Source: Thermoanaerobaculia bacterium (GTDB lineage Bacteria > Acidobacteriota > Thermoanaerobaculia > Multivoradales > JAHEKO01). From it: a stretch of DNA of 17,618 nucleotides. The notes below the pieces were generated by a model. It ran no database searches, was not told the origin of the DNA, and saw only the letters and a program-made list of their open reading frames with translations. Of the stretch, positions 6,752 through 14,909 are shown piece by piece (position 1 is the first letter of the stretch; each line of letters opens with the position of its first letter). The stretch covers positions 1-17,618 of the forward strand of contig JARFQS010000367.1 of NCBI GenBank assembly GCA_029287645.1. The letters are read 5' to 3'. The position numbers were made by a program, and so were the translations under genes.

Positions 6752-8515
6752 TCAACCGGCCACGCCGCCGTTCTCGATCAGTTCCTCGATCTGGTCCTCC
6801 AATACCGTCAAGGGGACCGGCCCGTTCATGAGAATGACCTCGTGGAACTCTCGGATATCGAAGTCCTCCCCGAGCTCTTCCTCGGCCCGCTCGCGCAGCT
6901 CGCGGATCTTGATCTCACCCATCTTGTAGGCCAGCGCCTGTCCCGGCCAGGAGATATAGCGATCCGTCTCCGTGGTGATCTCGTGCAGCGACAAGGCCGT
7001 GTTCTCGGCCAGGAAATCCAGTCCCTGTTGTCGACTCCAGCCGAGATAGTGCATTCCCGTATCGACAACCAGGCGGGCGGCTCGCCACATCTCGTAGGTA
7101 AGGCGACCGAAGTGCTCGTAGGGCGTGGTGTAGATGCCCGCTTCGACACCGAGCTTCTCGCAGTACAGACCCCAACCTTCGCCGTAGGCGTTGATTCCGG
7201 AGAATCGGCGGAAGTCGGGCAGATCCTCCAGCTCCTGTCGTAGGGCGTTCTGTAGGTGGTGTCCGGGGACAGCCTCGTGCAGGGTGAGAGCGGGTAGGGC
7301 CCAGAGTGGTCGACTTTCCAACGCATAGGTATTGACCCAGTAGTAGCCCGGCTGCGTGCTGCCGAGAGGTGCTCCCACGTACCGACCCGCTGTGTACTTC
7401 GGCGCAATGTGATCCGGCACCGGTGCCACTCCGTAGGGAAGCCGCGGTAGCGTCTTGAAGTAGGTCGGCAGCTTGCCGTCCATTTTCTTGGCGATGAACG
7501 AGGCTTCCTTCAACAGCTCCTCCGGCGTGTCCACGAAGAACTGCGGATCGGTCCGAAGGAAATCGAGAAACTCGGCAAACGAGCCCTCGAACCCGACCTC
7601 CTCGATGATCGCCTCCATCTCGGAACGGATACGAGCCACTTCTGCTAGGCCGATGTCGTGGACCTCTTGCGGCGTCACGTCGAGGGTCGTGTGGTGACGC
7701 ACCAGGTACTCGTAGTACTCGGTGCCGTTGGGAAGCTCCGAGGCACCGATGATCGGGCTGGCGCTGGGAATGTACTCGTCGAGGATGAAGCGGTACCAGG
7801 CCCTGTAGGCCGGGATCACGTTGTCGCGAATCGCCTCCATCCCCGCTTGGCGCAGGCGCTCATGCTCGGCCTCGGGCACCGCGTTGGAGAAACTCTCGAA
7901 CGGCTTCCAGAAAACGCTGGTCGAGACATCGTCGACCAGATGGGGTTCGATCGTGCTCTCGTAGCCCTCCATCACGATGCGTGGCAGCACATAACCTGTC
8001 GCAATGCCCTCGCGCATGATCTCGATGTGCTGCTCGGCGTAGAGCGGAAAGGCACGCAATCGAGCGATGTAGTTCTCGTAGTCCTGCTTCGTGCGAAGGG
8101 GCACCCGCTCGGGAAGTCGGGCGAATCCGGTATGGAACCCCGACTCTGCGGTGATGGGAATCAGATACTCCTTGAACCCGAAACCGGTGAGCCGGTCACT
8201 CAGCCGCCGTTCGAACATGTCGTAGTTGATCCTGTCCACGGCCTCGAGTCCATCTCTGTCGATGGCGTGCAACCGATCGAGCACTCCCTGGTAGTACTCG
8301 GCTTGCCGCTCCAGGTCTTCGATGGTGAACGACGGCAGTCGATCGTTGTAGTCGTGGATGCCCACGGCCGTGGCCCACAGTGGGTTCTCCTTCATCTGGA
8401 ACTGCCATGCTTCCTCGAAGAGGGCGTGTAGCTCGTCGCCCGTGCTCTCCGCCGGCGGTGCTGCGCAAGCCGCGACGATGGTGCAGATCAGACCCGCGAA
8501 TAGAAGCTGTTTCAT
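6752..8515 (-). CDS. DUF885 family lipoprotein, putative zinc metallohydrolase
   Basis: 587-aa predicted lipoprotein of the DUF885 family. The signal sequence MKQLLFAGLICTIVAAC ends in a lipobox (IVAAC), with Cys17 the lipidated residue. The putative zinc site HEAVPGHH begins at about residue 413, followed by LQ; downstream YGEGWGLYCEKLG supplies conserved acidic residues. The spacing and surroundings are those of DUF885 proteins, thought to be metallopeptidase-like; the substrate is unknown. The start at ATG 8515 is set by GGGGGAG 5-8 nt upstream; the frame is open to 8659 but that extension would bury the lipobox. Length is normal for the family (550-600). It is first in a same-strand run with two further exported proteins and is divergent from the cystathionine beta-synthase gene. 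Confidence 0.92.
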   Translation of the reverse strand: MKQLLFAGLICTIVAACAAPPAESTGDELHALFEEAWQFQMKENPLWATAVGIHDYNDRLPSFTIEDLERQAEYYQGVLDRLHAIDRDGLEAVDRINYDMFERRLSDRLTGFGFKEYLIPITAESGFHTGFARLPERVPLRTKQDYENYIARLRAFPLYAEQHIEIMREGIATGYVLPRIVMEGYESTIEPHLVDDVSTSVFWKPFESFSNAVPEAEHERLRQAGMEAIRDNVIPAYRAWYRFILDEYIPSASPIIGASELPNGTEYYEYLVRHHTTLDVTPQEVHDIGLAEVARIRSEMEAIIEEVGFEGSFAEFLDFLRTDPQFFVDTPEELLKEASFIAKKMDGKLPTYFKTLPRLPYGVAPVPDHIAPKYTAGRYVGAPLGSTQPGYYWVNTYALESRPLWALPALTLHEAVPGHHLQNALRQELEDLPDFRRFSGINAYGEGWGLYCEKLGVEAGIYTTPYEHFGRLTYEMWRAARLVVDTGMHYLGWSRQQGLDFLAENTALSLHEITTETDRYISWPGQALAYKMGEIKIRELRERAEEELGEDFDIREFHEVILMNGPVPLTVLEDQIEELIENGGVAG

Positions 8516-8538
8516 TGGACTCCCCCCTCGAGAGTGAC

Positions 8539-8552
8539 GGCCCGATCGGGCC
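8539..8552. repeat. 14-bp perfect palindrome centred on GATC
   Basis: GGCCCGATCGGGCC is self-complementary over all 14 bases. It lies 23 nt before the DUF885 start codon, in the 142-nt region between divergent genes, and may be an operator or a leader hairpin of that gene. A similar perfect palindrome centred on GATC occurs at 13553-13568. Confidence 0.5.
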
Positions 8553-8608
8553 AGTGAACGCTCTGCAGACTCGAGGATCCTACAACAGGGCAGCCGGCAA
8601 GCTGACGC

Positions 8609-8614
8609 TATACT
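8609..8614 (+). promoter_or_regulatory. Candidate -10 box of the cystathionine beta-synthase gene
   Basis: TATACT lies 43 nt before the ATG at 8658 and matches five of six -10 consensus bases. No convincing -35 is seen at the normal spacing. The predicted leader of about 37 nt contains the ribosome site GGAAGAGG. The identical hexamer occurs in the loop of the inverted repeat at 10582-10623. Confidence 0.4.
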
Positions 8615-8657
8615 CCGAGCCGCGAGAACCTGAGACGAACTTGGAAGAGGCGAGCTC

Positions 8658-9626
<969 letters not shown>

Positions 9627-9641
9627 TCCGCCGGCGTGACC

Positions 9642-10577
9642 CTACTTCGAGACCGGCAGGCAGGGATCTCCAACCTGACCCTCGAGCTTGTCGAGCATTC
9701 TATTGACCAGCTTTTCGTTCATCCCGGTCGCGGAGTAGGGCCTGCCCTTCCATCCCGTCCCCCCGGAGACCTTCTTCTTCCAGGCCAGTAGCCCCTCGGG
9801 GGTGTAGCACTCGGCAACGACCTTGGCGAGGCTCTCGAAGTTGGAGCTGACCAGAAGCAGACTGTTGGCACCTTCCTCGTCCACTTGACGCACCAGGGCC
9901 GGTATCACCAGGGAAGACTTCTCGACCACCGGCACCCCCTTGGTGGCGGACTCGGCTGCCACACCCTGGGACTGCAGGTACTCGATGATCAACTCCGCGG
10001 CCCGTTGCGCCCCATCGTGCGGCTTGCCACGGCCCGCGACCAGCACGACGCTCGACCTGGCGCCCCGGGGCTCTGGGGAGGGAGCAGCCGGTTCGGCAGC
10101 TTCAGCTGGAGCCGGAGGTGGTGCCGGGGCGGCTTTGGCCGGCTCGGCAGCTACCTCGGGTACAGGCTTCTCATCTGGTGTAGCGGGGGCCTCGACCTTC
10201 GGGGTGGCGGGGGCTTCCACAGGAGCTGCTTCGGCCACCTCGGCCTGCGCTTCGCTCAGGTCCGTGGCCAGCGACAGCTTGGTTCTGGCTTCGGCTGCCA
10301 AGGGTGAATCAGGATAATCGTGGATCAGCTTCTCCCACACCGAAGCGGCGAGCTCCAAGTCGCCGGCATCGACGGCGACCATTCCCAAAAGATCGAGTGC
10401 CTCGGCCCGGACAGCACCCTCCGATTCCAAGGCCAGGATCTCGAGCAGCACATCCTTGGCTGCGGCTTGCTCACCTCGCTGGTACAGCTGGCGGGCTTCT
10501 TCGACCGAGGCGGCCTGAGCTACGGCGGCCAGCGCCAGGAACATGGCTACGAGCGCGAGTATCTTGCTTCTGGACAT
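9642..10577 (-). CDS. Exported helical-repeat (TPR-like) protein with Pro/Ala linker, unknown function
   Basis: 311 aa. The signal peptide MSRSKILALVAMFLALAAVAQA is followed by a TPR-like helical domain (about residues 24-100): EEARQLYQRGEQAAAKDVLLE, then LDLLGMVAVDAGDLELAASVWEKLI and YPDSPLAAEARTKLSLA. A Pro/Ala/Glu-rich linker (about 110-175) follows, as in proteins spanning the periplasm. The C-terminal domain (about 178-311) begins SSVVLVAGRGKPHDGAQRAAELI and contains LLLVSSNFESLAKVVAECYTP; I recognise no family. A role in envelope assembly is only inferred from the layout. The start is ATG 10577 with the strong site AAAGGAG 7 nt upstream; that site is inside the inverted repeat at 10582-10623. 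It follows the 128-aa gene after 75 nt on the same strand. Confidence 0.82.
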   Translation of the reverse strand: MSRSKILALVAMFLALAAVAQAASVEEARQLYQRGEQAAAKDVLLEILALESEGAVRAEALDLLGMVAVDAGDLELAASVWEKLIHDYPDSPLAAEARTKLSLATDLSEAQAEVAEAAPVEAPATPKVEAPATPDEKPVPEVAAEPAKAAPAPPPAPAEAAEPAAPSPEPRGARSSVVLVAGRGKPHDGAQRAAELIIEYLQSQGVAAESATKGVPVVEKSSLVIPALVRQVDEEGANSLLLVSSNFESLAKVVAECYTPEGLLAWKKKVSGGTGWKGRPYSATGMNEKLVNRMLDKLEGQVGDPCLPVSK

Positions 10578-10581
10578 GAAA

Positions 10582-10623
10582 CATCTCCTTTGTCGCACTG
10601 AGTATACGTGCGACCCGGAGATG
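10582..10623 (-). promoter_or_regulatory. Nested inverted repeat that masks a ribosome site and holds a -10 box
   Basis: On the minus strand the order is CATCTCC (10623-10617), GG, GTCGCAC (10614-10608), a 9-nt loop, GTGCGAC (10598-10592), AAA, GGAGATG (10588-10582), then TTTC and the ATG at 10577. Both arm pairs are perfect, 7 bp each, separated by a GG/AAA internal loop. The outer 3' arm is the Shine-Dalgarno sequence of the exported helical-repeat gene. The loop contains TATACT (10606-10601), a likely -10 box without a clear -35. A transcript from that box would start near 10594 and lack the 5' arm. It could be a translational switch, an operator around the -10, or a terminator of the upstream gene, though no U-tract follows. 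Confidence 0.6.
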
Positions 10624-10652
10624 AAGACTCACTGAACGCCAGAGACGCGAGG

Positions 10653-11039
10653 CTATGAAAAGGCGACGTTGGCCGTGGCCGCCGTCACCACGAAGATCTT
10701 CTCGTTGTTACTCTCCGGATCGGCCGGAAAGACGAAGAACCCGGGTCGGTCCGGTGAGTACCCGGAGGTGTAGCCGATCAGCTCTTCACCATCCTTGAAC
10801 TTGACCTGGATCCTCTTGCCCATACCCGACCTCTCCATGTCCTTTCGCTCGTTGCGCGTCGGGTTGCCGTCGAAGGTCCTGACGAAGAAGACTCCTTTGA
10901 GGTCCGCCACCCTGATCTCGTGGGATTCGTCCGAGCCCCTCACTGTCATGTGGAAGGTCTCCTTATTGGGAAAGAAGTCGGTTGCATGCCCCTTCAGGAG
11001 CCTGCCGTCTGCGTAATGGAGTACGACCTGGAATTGCAT
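10653..11039 (-). CDS. Conserved-looking 128-aa hypothetical protein
   Basis: Small cytoplasmic protein with no signal peptide or membrane segment, mostly predicted beta. Two similar halves can be seen: VVLHYADGRLLKGHATDFFPNKETFHM near the start, and VKFKDGEELIGYTSGYSPDRPGFFVFP near residues 79-105. Each is a strand, a DG turn, a G(H/Y) strand, then a (P)N/D(K/R) turn and an F-rich strand. The pattern resembles small unassigned domains common in Acidobacteriota and deltaproteobacterial lineages (perhaps DUF6982, from memory only). The start at ATG 11039 is fixed by AGGAGG 7-8 nt upstream; the frame is open to 11465, but that extension covers the hairpin element and the divergent gene. No function can be given. 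It precedes the exported helical-repeat gene. Confidence 0.8.
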   Translation of the reverse strand: MQFQVVLHYADGRLLKGHATDFFPNKETFHMTVRGSDESHEIRVADLKGVFFVRTFDGNPTRNERKDMERSGMGKRIQVKFKDGEELIGYTSGYSPDRPGFFVFPADPESNNEKIFVVTAATANVAFS

Positions 11040-11087
11040 GCGGGACCTCCTCTCGAGGCTACTCGACTTCCCAGTATGACGCACGGC

Positions 11088-11204
11088 GGCGCGCCACACT
11101 GTGGCCTGCGCCACGCAGTGGGTTTTGAGCTTCCGGTCGTACCGGCCGGCCTGGATGTAGGGGAGGGGCCTGACCCCTCCCATGGGAGCCCGCAGGGGGC
11201 TCCC
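11088..11204. repeat. Tandem hairpin element in a divergent intergenic region
   Basis: Four perfect stem-loops lie in 105 nt: GTGGC/GCCAC (11101-11114), CCGGT/ACCGG (11133-11145), GGGAGGGG/CCCCTCCC (11161-11181) and GGGAGCCC/GGGCTCCC (11184-11204), preceded by the palindrome GGCGCGCC (11088-11095). The two long stems are 8 bp with 5-nt loops. The element fills most of the 235-nt gap between the 128-aa gene and the radical SAM gene. It looks like a GC-rich dispersed (REP-like) palindromic element; a structured leader of the radical SAM gene is the alternative. The word TCCGGTCGTACC at 11132 recurs at 2331. Confidence 0.5.
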
Positions 11205-11274
11205 CCACATTGCCGACGCCATCCCACAGACGGACCCCCACTCAATGGCGACCCAAATGAGAGACTGTGGGTTC

Positions 11275-12321
11275 ATGGCGGATCCTCCTGGTGGTCCTCG
11301 GGGTCGTGGTGCGGCGACCAATCCGCAGAGTCGCTTCGAGAAGCTCGAAGTGGTCTCCGAGGGTGCGCCTCCAGATCGTCTGCCGACGCTCTTTCTGAGA
11401 GACGACAGTCGCTCGATCATCGCCCGCAACGAGAGCCCCGATGTTCCCTTCGCAGCTTCCATCAACCCCTACCGTGGCTGCGAGCACGGTTGCATCTATT
11501 GCTACGCTCGGAACTACCATGAATACCTCGGCTTCTCGGCCGGCCTCGACTTCGAAACCAGGATTCTCGTCAAAGAGGATGCGCCCGAGCTCCTCCGACG
11601 GGAGCTGGGCTCCAACCGATGGAGGCCGCAGGTCCTGGGAATCAGCGGGGCGACGGACCCTTACCAGCCCATCGAGCGCAAGTTGGAGCTCACCCGCCGT
11701 TGTCTGGAAGTGCTGGTCGAGTACCGCAATCCGGTCGCGATCGTGACCAAGAACGCTCTCGTCACGCGTGACAGGGATCTGCTGAGCAATTTGGCGGAGG
11801 TGGGGGCGGTTTCGGTTGCGCTCTCGATCCCCACCTTGAGTGGCGAGCTCACAGGGGTCATGGAGCCCCGAACCTCACATCCACGCGAGCGATTGAAGGC
11901 GATCAGCCGTCTGTCCGAGCAAGGTATCCCTTGCGGCGTGATGGTGGCGCCGGTCATCCCGGGGCTCACTGATCACGAAATTCCTGCTGTCGTCGAGGCG
12001 GCTTCCCGCGCCGGGGCCGTTTTCGCGATCTGGTTGATGCTCAAGCTGCCTGGGGCTGTTGGTGGCCTGTTTCAGGACTGGCTGGACCGGCATTATCCTG
12101 ATCGTCGGAACAAGGTTCTGAATCGGATCCGCTCCCTGCGGGGCGGTGGCCTGAGCGATAGTCGTTTCGGGACACGCATGCGTGGAGAGGGGGCCTTCGC
12201 CGATCAAGTCGCAGCGCTATTCGACTCGGCCTGCACGCAACACGGGCTGACCGGCCCGGCGCCGACCCTTTCGACCTCCAGCTTCCGGCGAGCCGATGAC
12301 CCACAACTCGGACTTTGGTGA
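11275..12321 (+). CDS. PA0069-family radical SAM protein
   Basis: 348-aa radical SAM protein of the PA0069/SplB-like family. The 4Fe-4S cluster motif CEHGCIYC (C69, C73, C76) is in the CX3CX2C form, preceded by INPYRGC and followed by YARNYHEYLGF. Further family features are RILVKEDAPELLRREL, SGATDPYQPIERKLELTRRCLEV, the TKN strand, and MVAPVIPGLTDHE. Related sequences include spore photoproduct lyase, but the DNA-repair chemistry is not established for this family, and no substrate is known. Start is uncertain: ATG 11275 is chosen because the protein then begins like relatives, but it has no clear ribosome site; ATGs at 11257 and 11245 are alternatives. The next gene follows after 52 nt on the same strand. 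Confidence 0.9.
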   Translation: MADPPGGPRGRGAATNPQSRFEKLEVVSEGAPPDRLPTLFLRDDSRSIIARNESPDVPFAASINPYRGCEHGCIYCYARNYHEYLGFSAGLDFETRILVKEDAPELLRRELGSNRWRPQVLGISGATDPYQPIERKLELTRRCLEVLVEYRNPVAIVTKNALVTRDRDLLSNLAEVGAVSVALSIPTLSGELTGVMEPRTSHPRERLKAISRLSEQGIPCGVMVAPVIPGLTDHEIPAVVEAASRAGAVFAIWLMLKLPGAVGGLFQDWLDRHYPDRRNKVLNRIRSLRGGGLSDSRFGTRMRGEGAFADQVAALFDSACTQHGLTGPAPTLSTSSFRRADDPQLGLW

Positions 12322-12373
12322 CAGGATATCCACTGCTGACGAAATCGAACCCATCGAGAAAAGAGGAGCCACC

Positions 12374-13537
12374 ATGACCACCTCGCGCAGAGACTTCGTG
12401 CAGCTGTCCCTTCTGGCAGGCAGCGCGGTCGGCCTCGGGCTGACCGGGCGGGCGCAGGCCGCCAAGACCGACGTCGAGAAGGCCACCAAGCCCCTGAAGA
12501 TCCTGGTTCTCGGCGGGACCGGCCTGATCGGACCGCCAATGGTGGAGTACGCGATCGCACGAGGCCATGAGGTGACGCTCTTCAATCGGGGCAAGACCAA
12601 CACACATCTGTTCCCCGATCTGGAGAAGCTCAGGGGAGACCGCAACGACGATCTCTCATCGCTCGAAGCCGAGGTGGCCTCCGGACGGCTCTGGGACGCG
12701 GTGATCGACAACACGGCCTCGATCCCCCGCTGGGTGAGCGAGTCGGCGGGGCTGCTTGCCGAGTCGGCCGATTTCTACCTGTACACCTCGTCGATCTCGG
12801 CCTATGCCGACAGCTCGACGCCGAACGCCGATGAGACAGCACCTACGGGTCAGATCTCACCCGAGGACGAGGCCAAGGTGCTCACCACCAAGGACATTAC
12901 CGGCGAGAACTACGGCCCGCTGAAGGCACGCTGCGAGGAGGAAGCACGCAAAGCCTTCCCCGAGAGCTATTGCGTCGTTCGCCCAGGTCTCATCGTCGGG
13001 CCTGGCGACTACTCCGACCGATTCACCTACTGGCCCGTGCGGGTGCACAAGGGTGGAGAGGTGATGGCGCCCGGCAACCCCACCGACCCCGTGCAATTCA
13101 TCGACTGCCGAGACCTGGGAGAGTGGTACATCCGATTGGTCGAAACCGGCACAACAGGGGACTTCAACGGCGTCGGTCCGCGCTCACCGATGAGTATCGC
13201 CGGCATGCTGTATGGGATCCGCGCCACGATCGACAACGAGATCACCTTCACCTGGGTCGAGTCGGACTTTCTCGAGGAAAACGAGGTCCAGGCATGGATG
13301 CATATGACCGTGTGGGTGCCACCGGTCGGCGAGTATGCGGGCTTCAGCTCGTCGAACATCGACCGCGCGTTGGCAGCGGGCCTGACGTTTCGTCCGCTGG
13401 CAGAAACTGCGGCAGACACCGTCGAGTACTGGAACTCTCTTCCCGAGGACCGGCGAGCCAATCCCAAGGCGGGCTGCCCTCCCGAGCTGGAGGCCAAGGT
13501 CCTCGAAGCCTGGCACGCGAAGCGACACTCGGGCTGA
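12374..13537 (+). CDS. Tat-exported NAD(P)-dependent epimerase/reductase (extended SDR)
   Basis: 387 aa. The N-terminus carries a twin-arginine signal: SRRDFVQ (R5, R6), a hydrophobic stretch LSLLAGSAVGLGL and a cleavage region ending AQA. The Rossmann motif GGTGLIG (47-53) follows, then VTLFNRGK (67-74), where the arginine after the second strand favours NADP. The catalytic pair is Y180 and K184 (YGPLK) with a serine in YTSS (about 137-140). Further, VVRPGLIVGPGD and QFIDCRDLGEW match the epimerase family, and substrate is unknown. The start ATG 12374 has GAGGAG 8 nt upstream. Tat export would carry the enzyme out folded with bound cofactor, as for glucose-fructose oxidoreductase. It lies between the radical SAM and carrier genes. 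Confidence 0.88.
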   Translation: MTTSRRDFVQLSLLAGSAVGLGLTGRAQAAKTDVEKATKPLKILVLGGTGLIGPPMVEYAIARGHEVTLFNRGKTNTHLFPDLEKLRGDRNDDLSSLEAEVASGRLWDAVIDNTASIPRWVSESAGLLAESADFYLYTSSISAYADSSTPNADETAPTGQISPEDEAKVLTTKDITGENYGPLKARCEEEARKAFPESYCVVRPGLIVGPGDYSDRFTYWPVRVHKGGEVMAPGNPTDPVQFIDCRDLGEWYIRLVETGTTGDFNGVGPRSPMSIAGMLYGIRATIDNEITFTWVESDFLEENEVQAWMHMTVWVPPVGEYAGFSSSNIDRALAAGLTFRPLAETAADTVEYWNSLPEDRRANPKAGCPPELEAKVLEAWHAKRHSG

Positions 13538-13552
13538 CTCCAGGCTGGTAAC

Positions 13553-13568
13553 GGGGAGATCTCCCCGA
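13553..13568. repeat. 16-bp perfect palindrome centred on GATC
   Basis: CGGGGAGATCTCCCCG is self-complementary over 16 bases and lies between the reductase stop and the carrier start, 26 nt before the latter. As RNA it gives a 6-bp stem with a GATC loop. No T-run follows, so it is a poor intrinsic terminator; an operator or leader hairpin is more likely. Confidence 0.5.
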
Positions 13569-13594
13569 CAGCCGAATAGCAGTCCAGGGAATCC

Positions 13595-14899
13595 ATGGGC
13601 TTTCTGAATCGAATCGTCGCCGTCGAGGACAACGAGATCCGGCCCATGCTGTGGGCGGGTATTTGTTACTTCATTCTGTTCGCGGCCTATTTCATTCTCC
13701 GGCCGATACGCGACGAAGCCAGCGTAGCTGGAGGCGTACGCAATCTGCAGTGGCTATTCCTCGCCACGCTTCTGGGGATGCTCCTCATCCATCCCCTGTA
13801 TGCAGCCCTCGTCTCGCGCCTGCCCCGGAGTCGCTTCATTCACATCATCTACAGCTTCGTTGCGCTCAGCCTGATCGCTTTCTGGTTCTTGTTCCGAGAC
13901 CTCACAGAAGCCCAGGGAATCTGGGTAGGTCGCGCCTTCTCGGTGTGGGTGAGTATCTTCAACCTCTTCGTCGTGTCGATCTTCTGGTCGCTGATGGCCG
14001 ATCTCTTTCGACCGTCTCAAGCCCGTCGACTCTTCGGGTTCGTGGCGGTTGGTGGCACTCTCGGAGCGGTTGTCGGTTCGTCGACGACAGCCTTTCTTGC
14101 CAGTCGTATGACTCCAACAGACCTCCTTCTGGTGTCGGCGGCGCTGCTCGCCCTGGCCATGATGGCAGCTCGCCAGTTGGCTCTCTCGGCCCCGAGAATC
14201 GAAGGCCAAAACTCGACTGGAACAGATCCAGGAGAGCAACCGGTCGGAGGCGGCTTGATCGATGGAATCCGGCTGGCCTTCTCGTCGCCCTACTTGCTCG
14301 GCATCGTCGGCTACATGCTGCTCTACACCATCACCGCGACCTTTCTCTACTTTCAGCAGGCCGAAATCGTCGAGGCGAGCTTCACTGACCGGGGTGCTCG
14401 AACCGTCTTCTTTGCCCGAATCGACGTCGCGGTCAACAGCCTCACCGCCCTGATCCAGATCTTCTTCACCGGCCGTATCGTGCGGCGACTGGGCATAGCG
14501 CTCGCCTTGGCGGCCCTTCCTCTACTCTGCGTTCTCGGCTTCGCGGCAGTCGGCCTCGCCCCAACCCTGACTTCGATCGCTGTATTCCAGATTCTTCGCC
14601 GCACCAGCAACTACGCCATCGCCAGACCCTGCCGCGAGATGCTCTACACCGTGCTGCCGCGAGACGCCAAGTACAAAGCGAAGAACTTCATCGATACCTT
14701 CGTCTATCGACTGGGGGATCAGGTCGGAGCCTGGTCCTACGCAGCCCTGGGGGCGGTAGGGCTCGGAGCGGTGGCAGCCTCCGCGATAGCGGCACCCCTG
14801 GCGGTCGTGTGGCTGGGCATAGGAGTGTGGCTCGGTCAACGTCAGAAGGCACTCGCCGACTCTTCCGAGTCGAGTATCCTTGGACCGAATTCACACTAG
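13595..14899 (+). CDS. MFS-type carrier related to NTP/NDP exchange transporters
   Basis: 434-aa inner-membrane carrier with about 12 hydrophobic segments, resembling the bacterial ADP/ATP (Tlc-type) carrier group and related MFS proteins. Conserved stretches are RPIRDE at 36-41 (after the first membrane segment), FWSLMADLF at 130-138, QARRLFGFVAVGGTLGAVVGS from 142 and RTSNYAIARPCREMLYTVLP near 330-350. Nucleotide exchange has been shown only for intracellular bacteria and plastids; homologues in free-living bacteria have unknown substrate. A central hydrophilic loop (GQNSTGTDPGEQP) separates the halves. AGGGA lies about 7 nt before the ATG. The stop is within the ribosome site of the peroxiredoxin gene, so the two are likely coupled. 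Confidence 0.8.
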   Translation: MGFLNRIVAVEDNEIRPMLWAGICYFILFAAYFILRPIRDEASVAGGVRNLQWLFLATLLGMLLIHPLYAALVSRLPRSRFIHIIYSFVALSLIAFWFLFRDLTEAQGIWVGRAFSVWVSIFNLFVVSIFWSLMADLFRPSQARRLFGFVAVGGTLGAVVGSSTTAFLASRMTPTDLLLVSAALLALAMMAARQLALSAPRIEGQNSTGTDPGEQPVGGGLIDGIRLAFSSPYLLGIVGYMLLYTITATFLYFQQAEIVEASFTDRGARTVFFARIDVAVNSLTALIQIFFTGRIVRRLGIALALAALPLLCVLGFAAVGLAPTLTSIAVFQILRRTSNYAIARPCREMLYTVLPRDAKYKAKNFIDTFVYRLGDQVGAWSYAALGAVGLGAVAASAIAAPLAVVWLGIGVWLGQRQKALADSSESSILGPNSH

Positions 14900-14909
14900 G
14901 AGGATTCTG

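Noticed and set aside
7658..8431. 257-aa plus-strand frame inside the DUF885 gene
   Set aside because: Antisense to a gene with a clear lipobox and zinc motif; composition is low in hydrophobic pattern and unlike a real protein.
10578..10652. A tRNA or small RNA gene in the 75-nt gap
   Set aside because: No cloverleaf or T-loop consensus; the only structure is the nested hairpin ahead of the exported-protein gene.
11040..11465. N-terminal extension of the 128-aa protein to 11465
   Set aside because: It would run through the hairpin element and into the radical SAM gene; AGGAGG marks ATG 11039.
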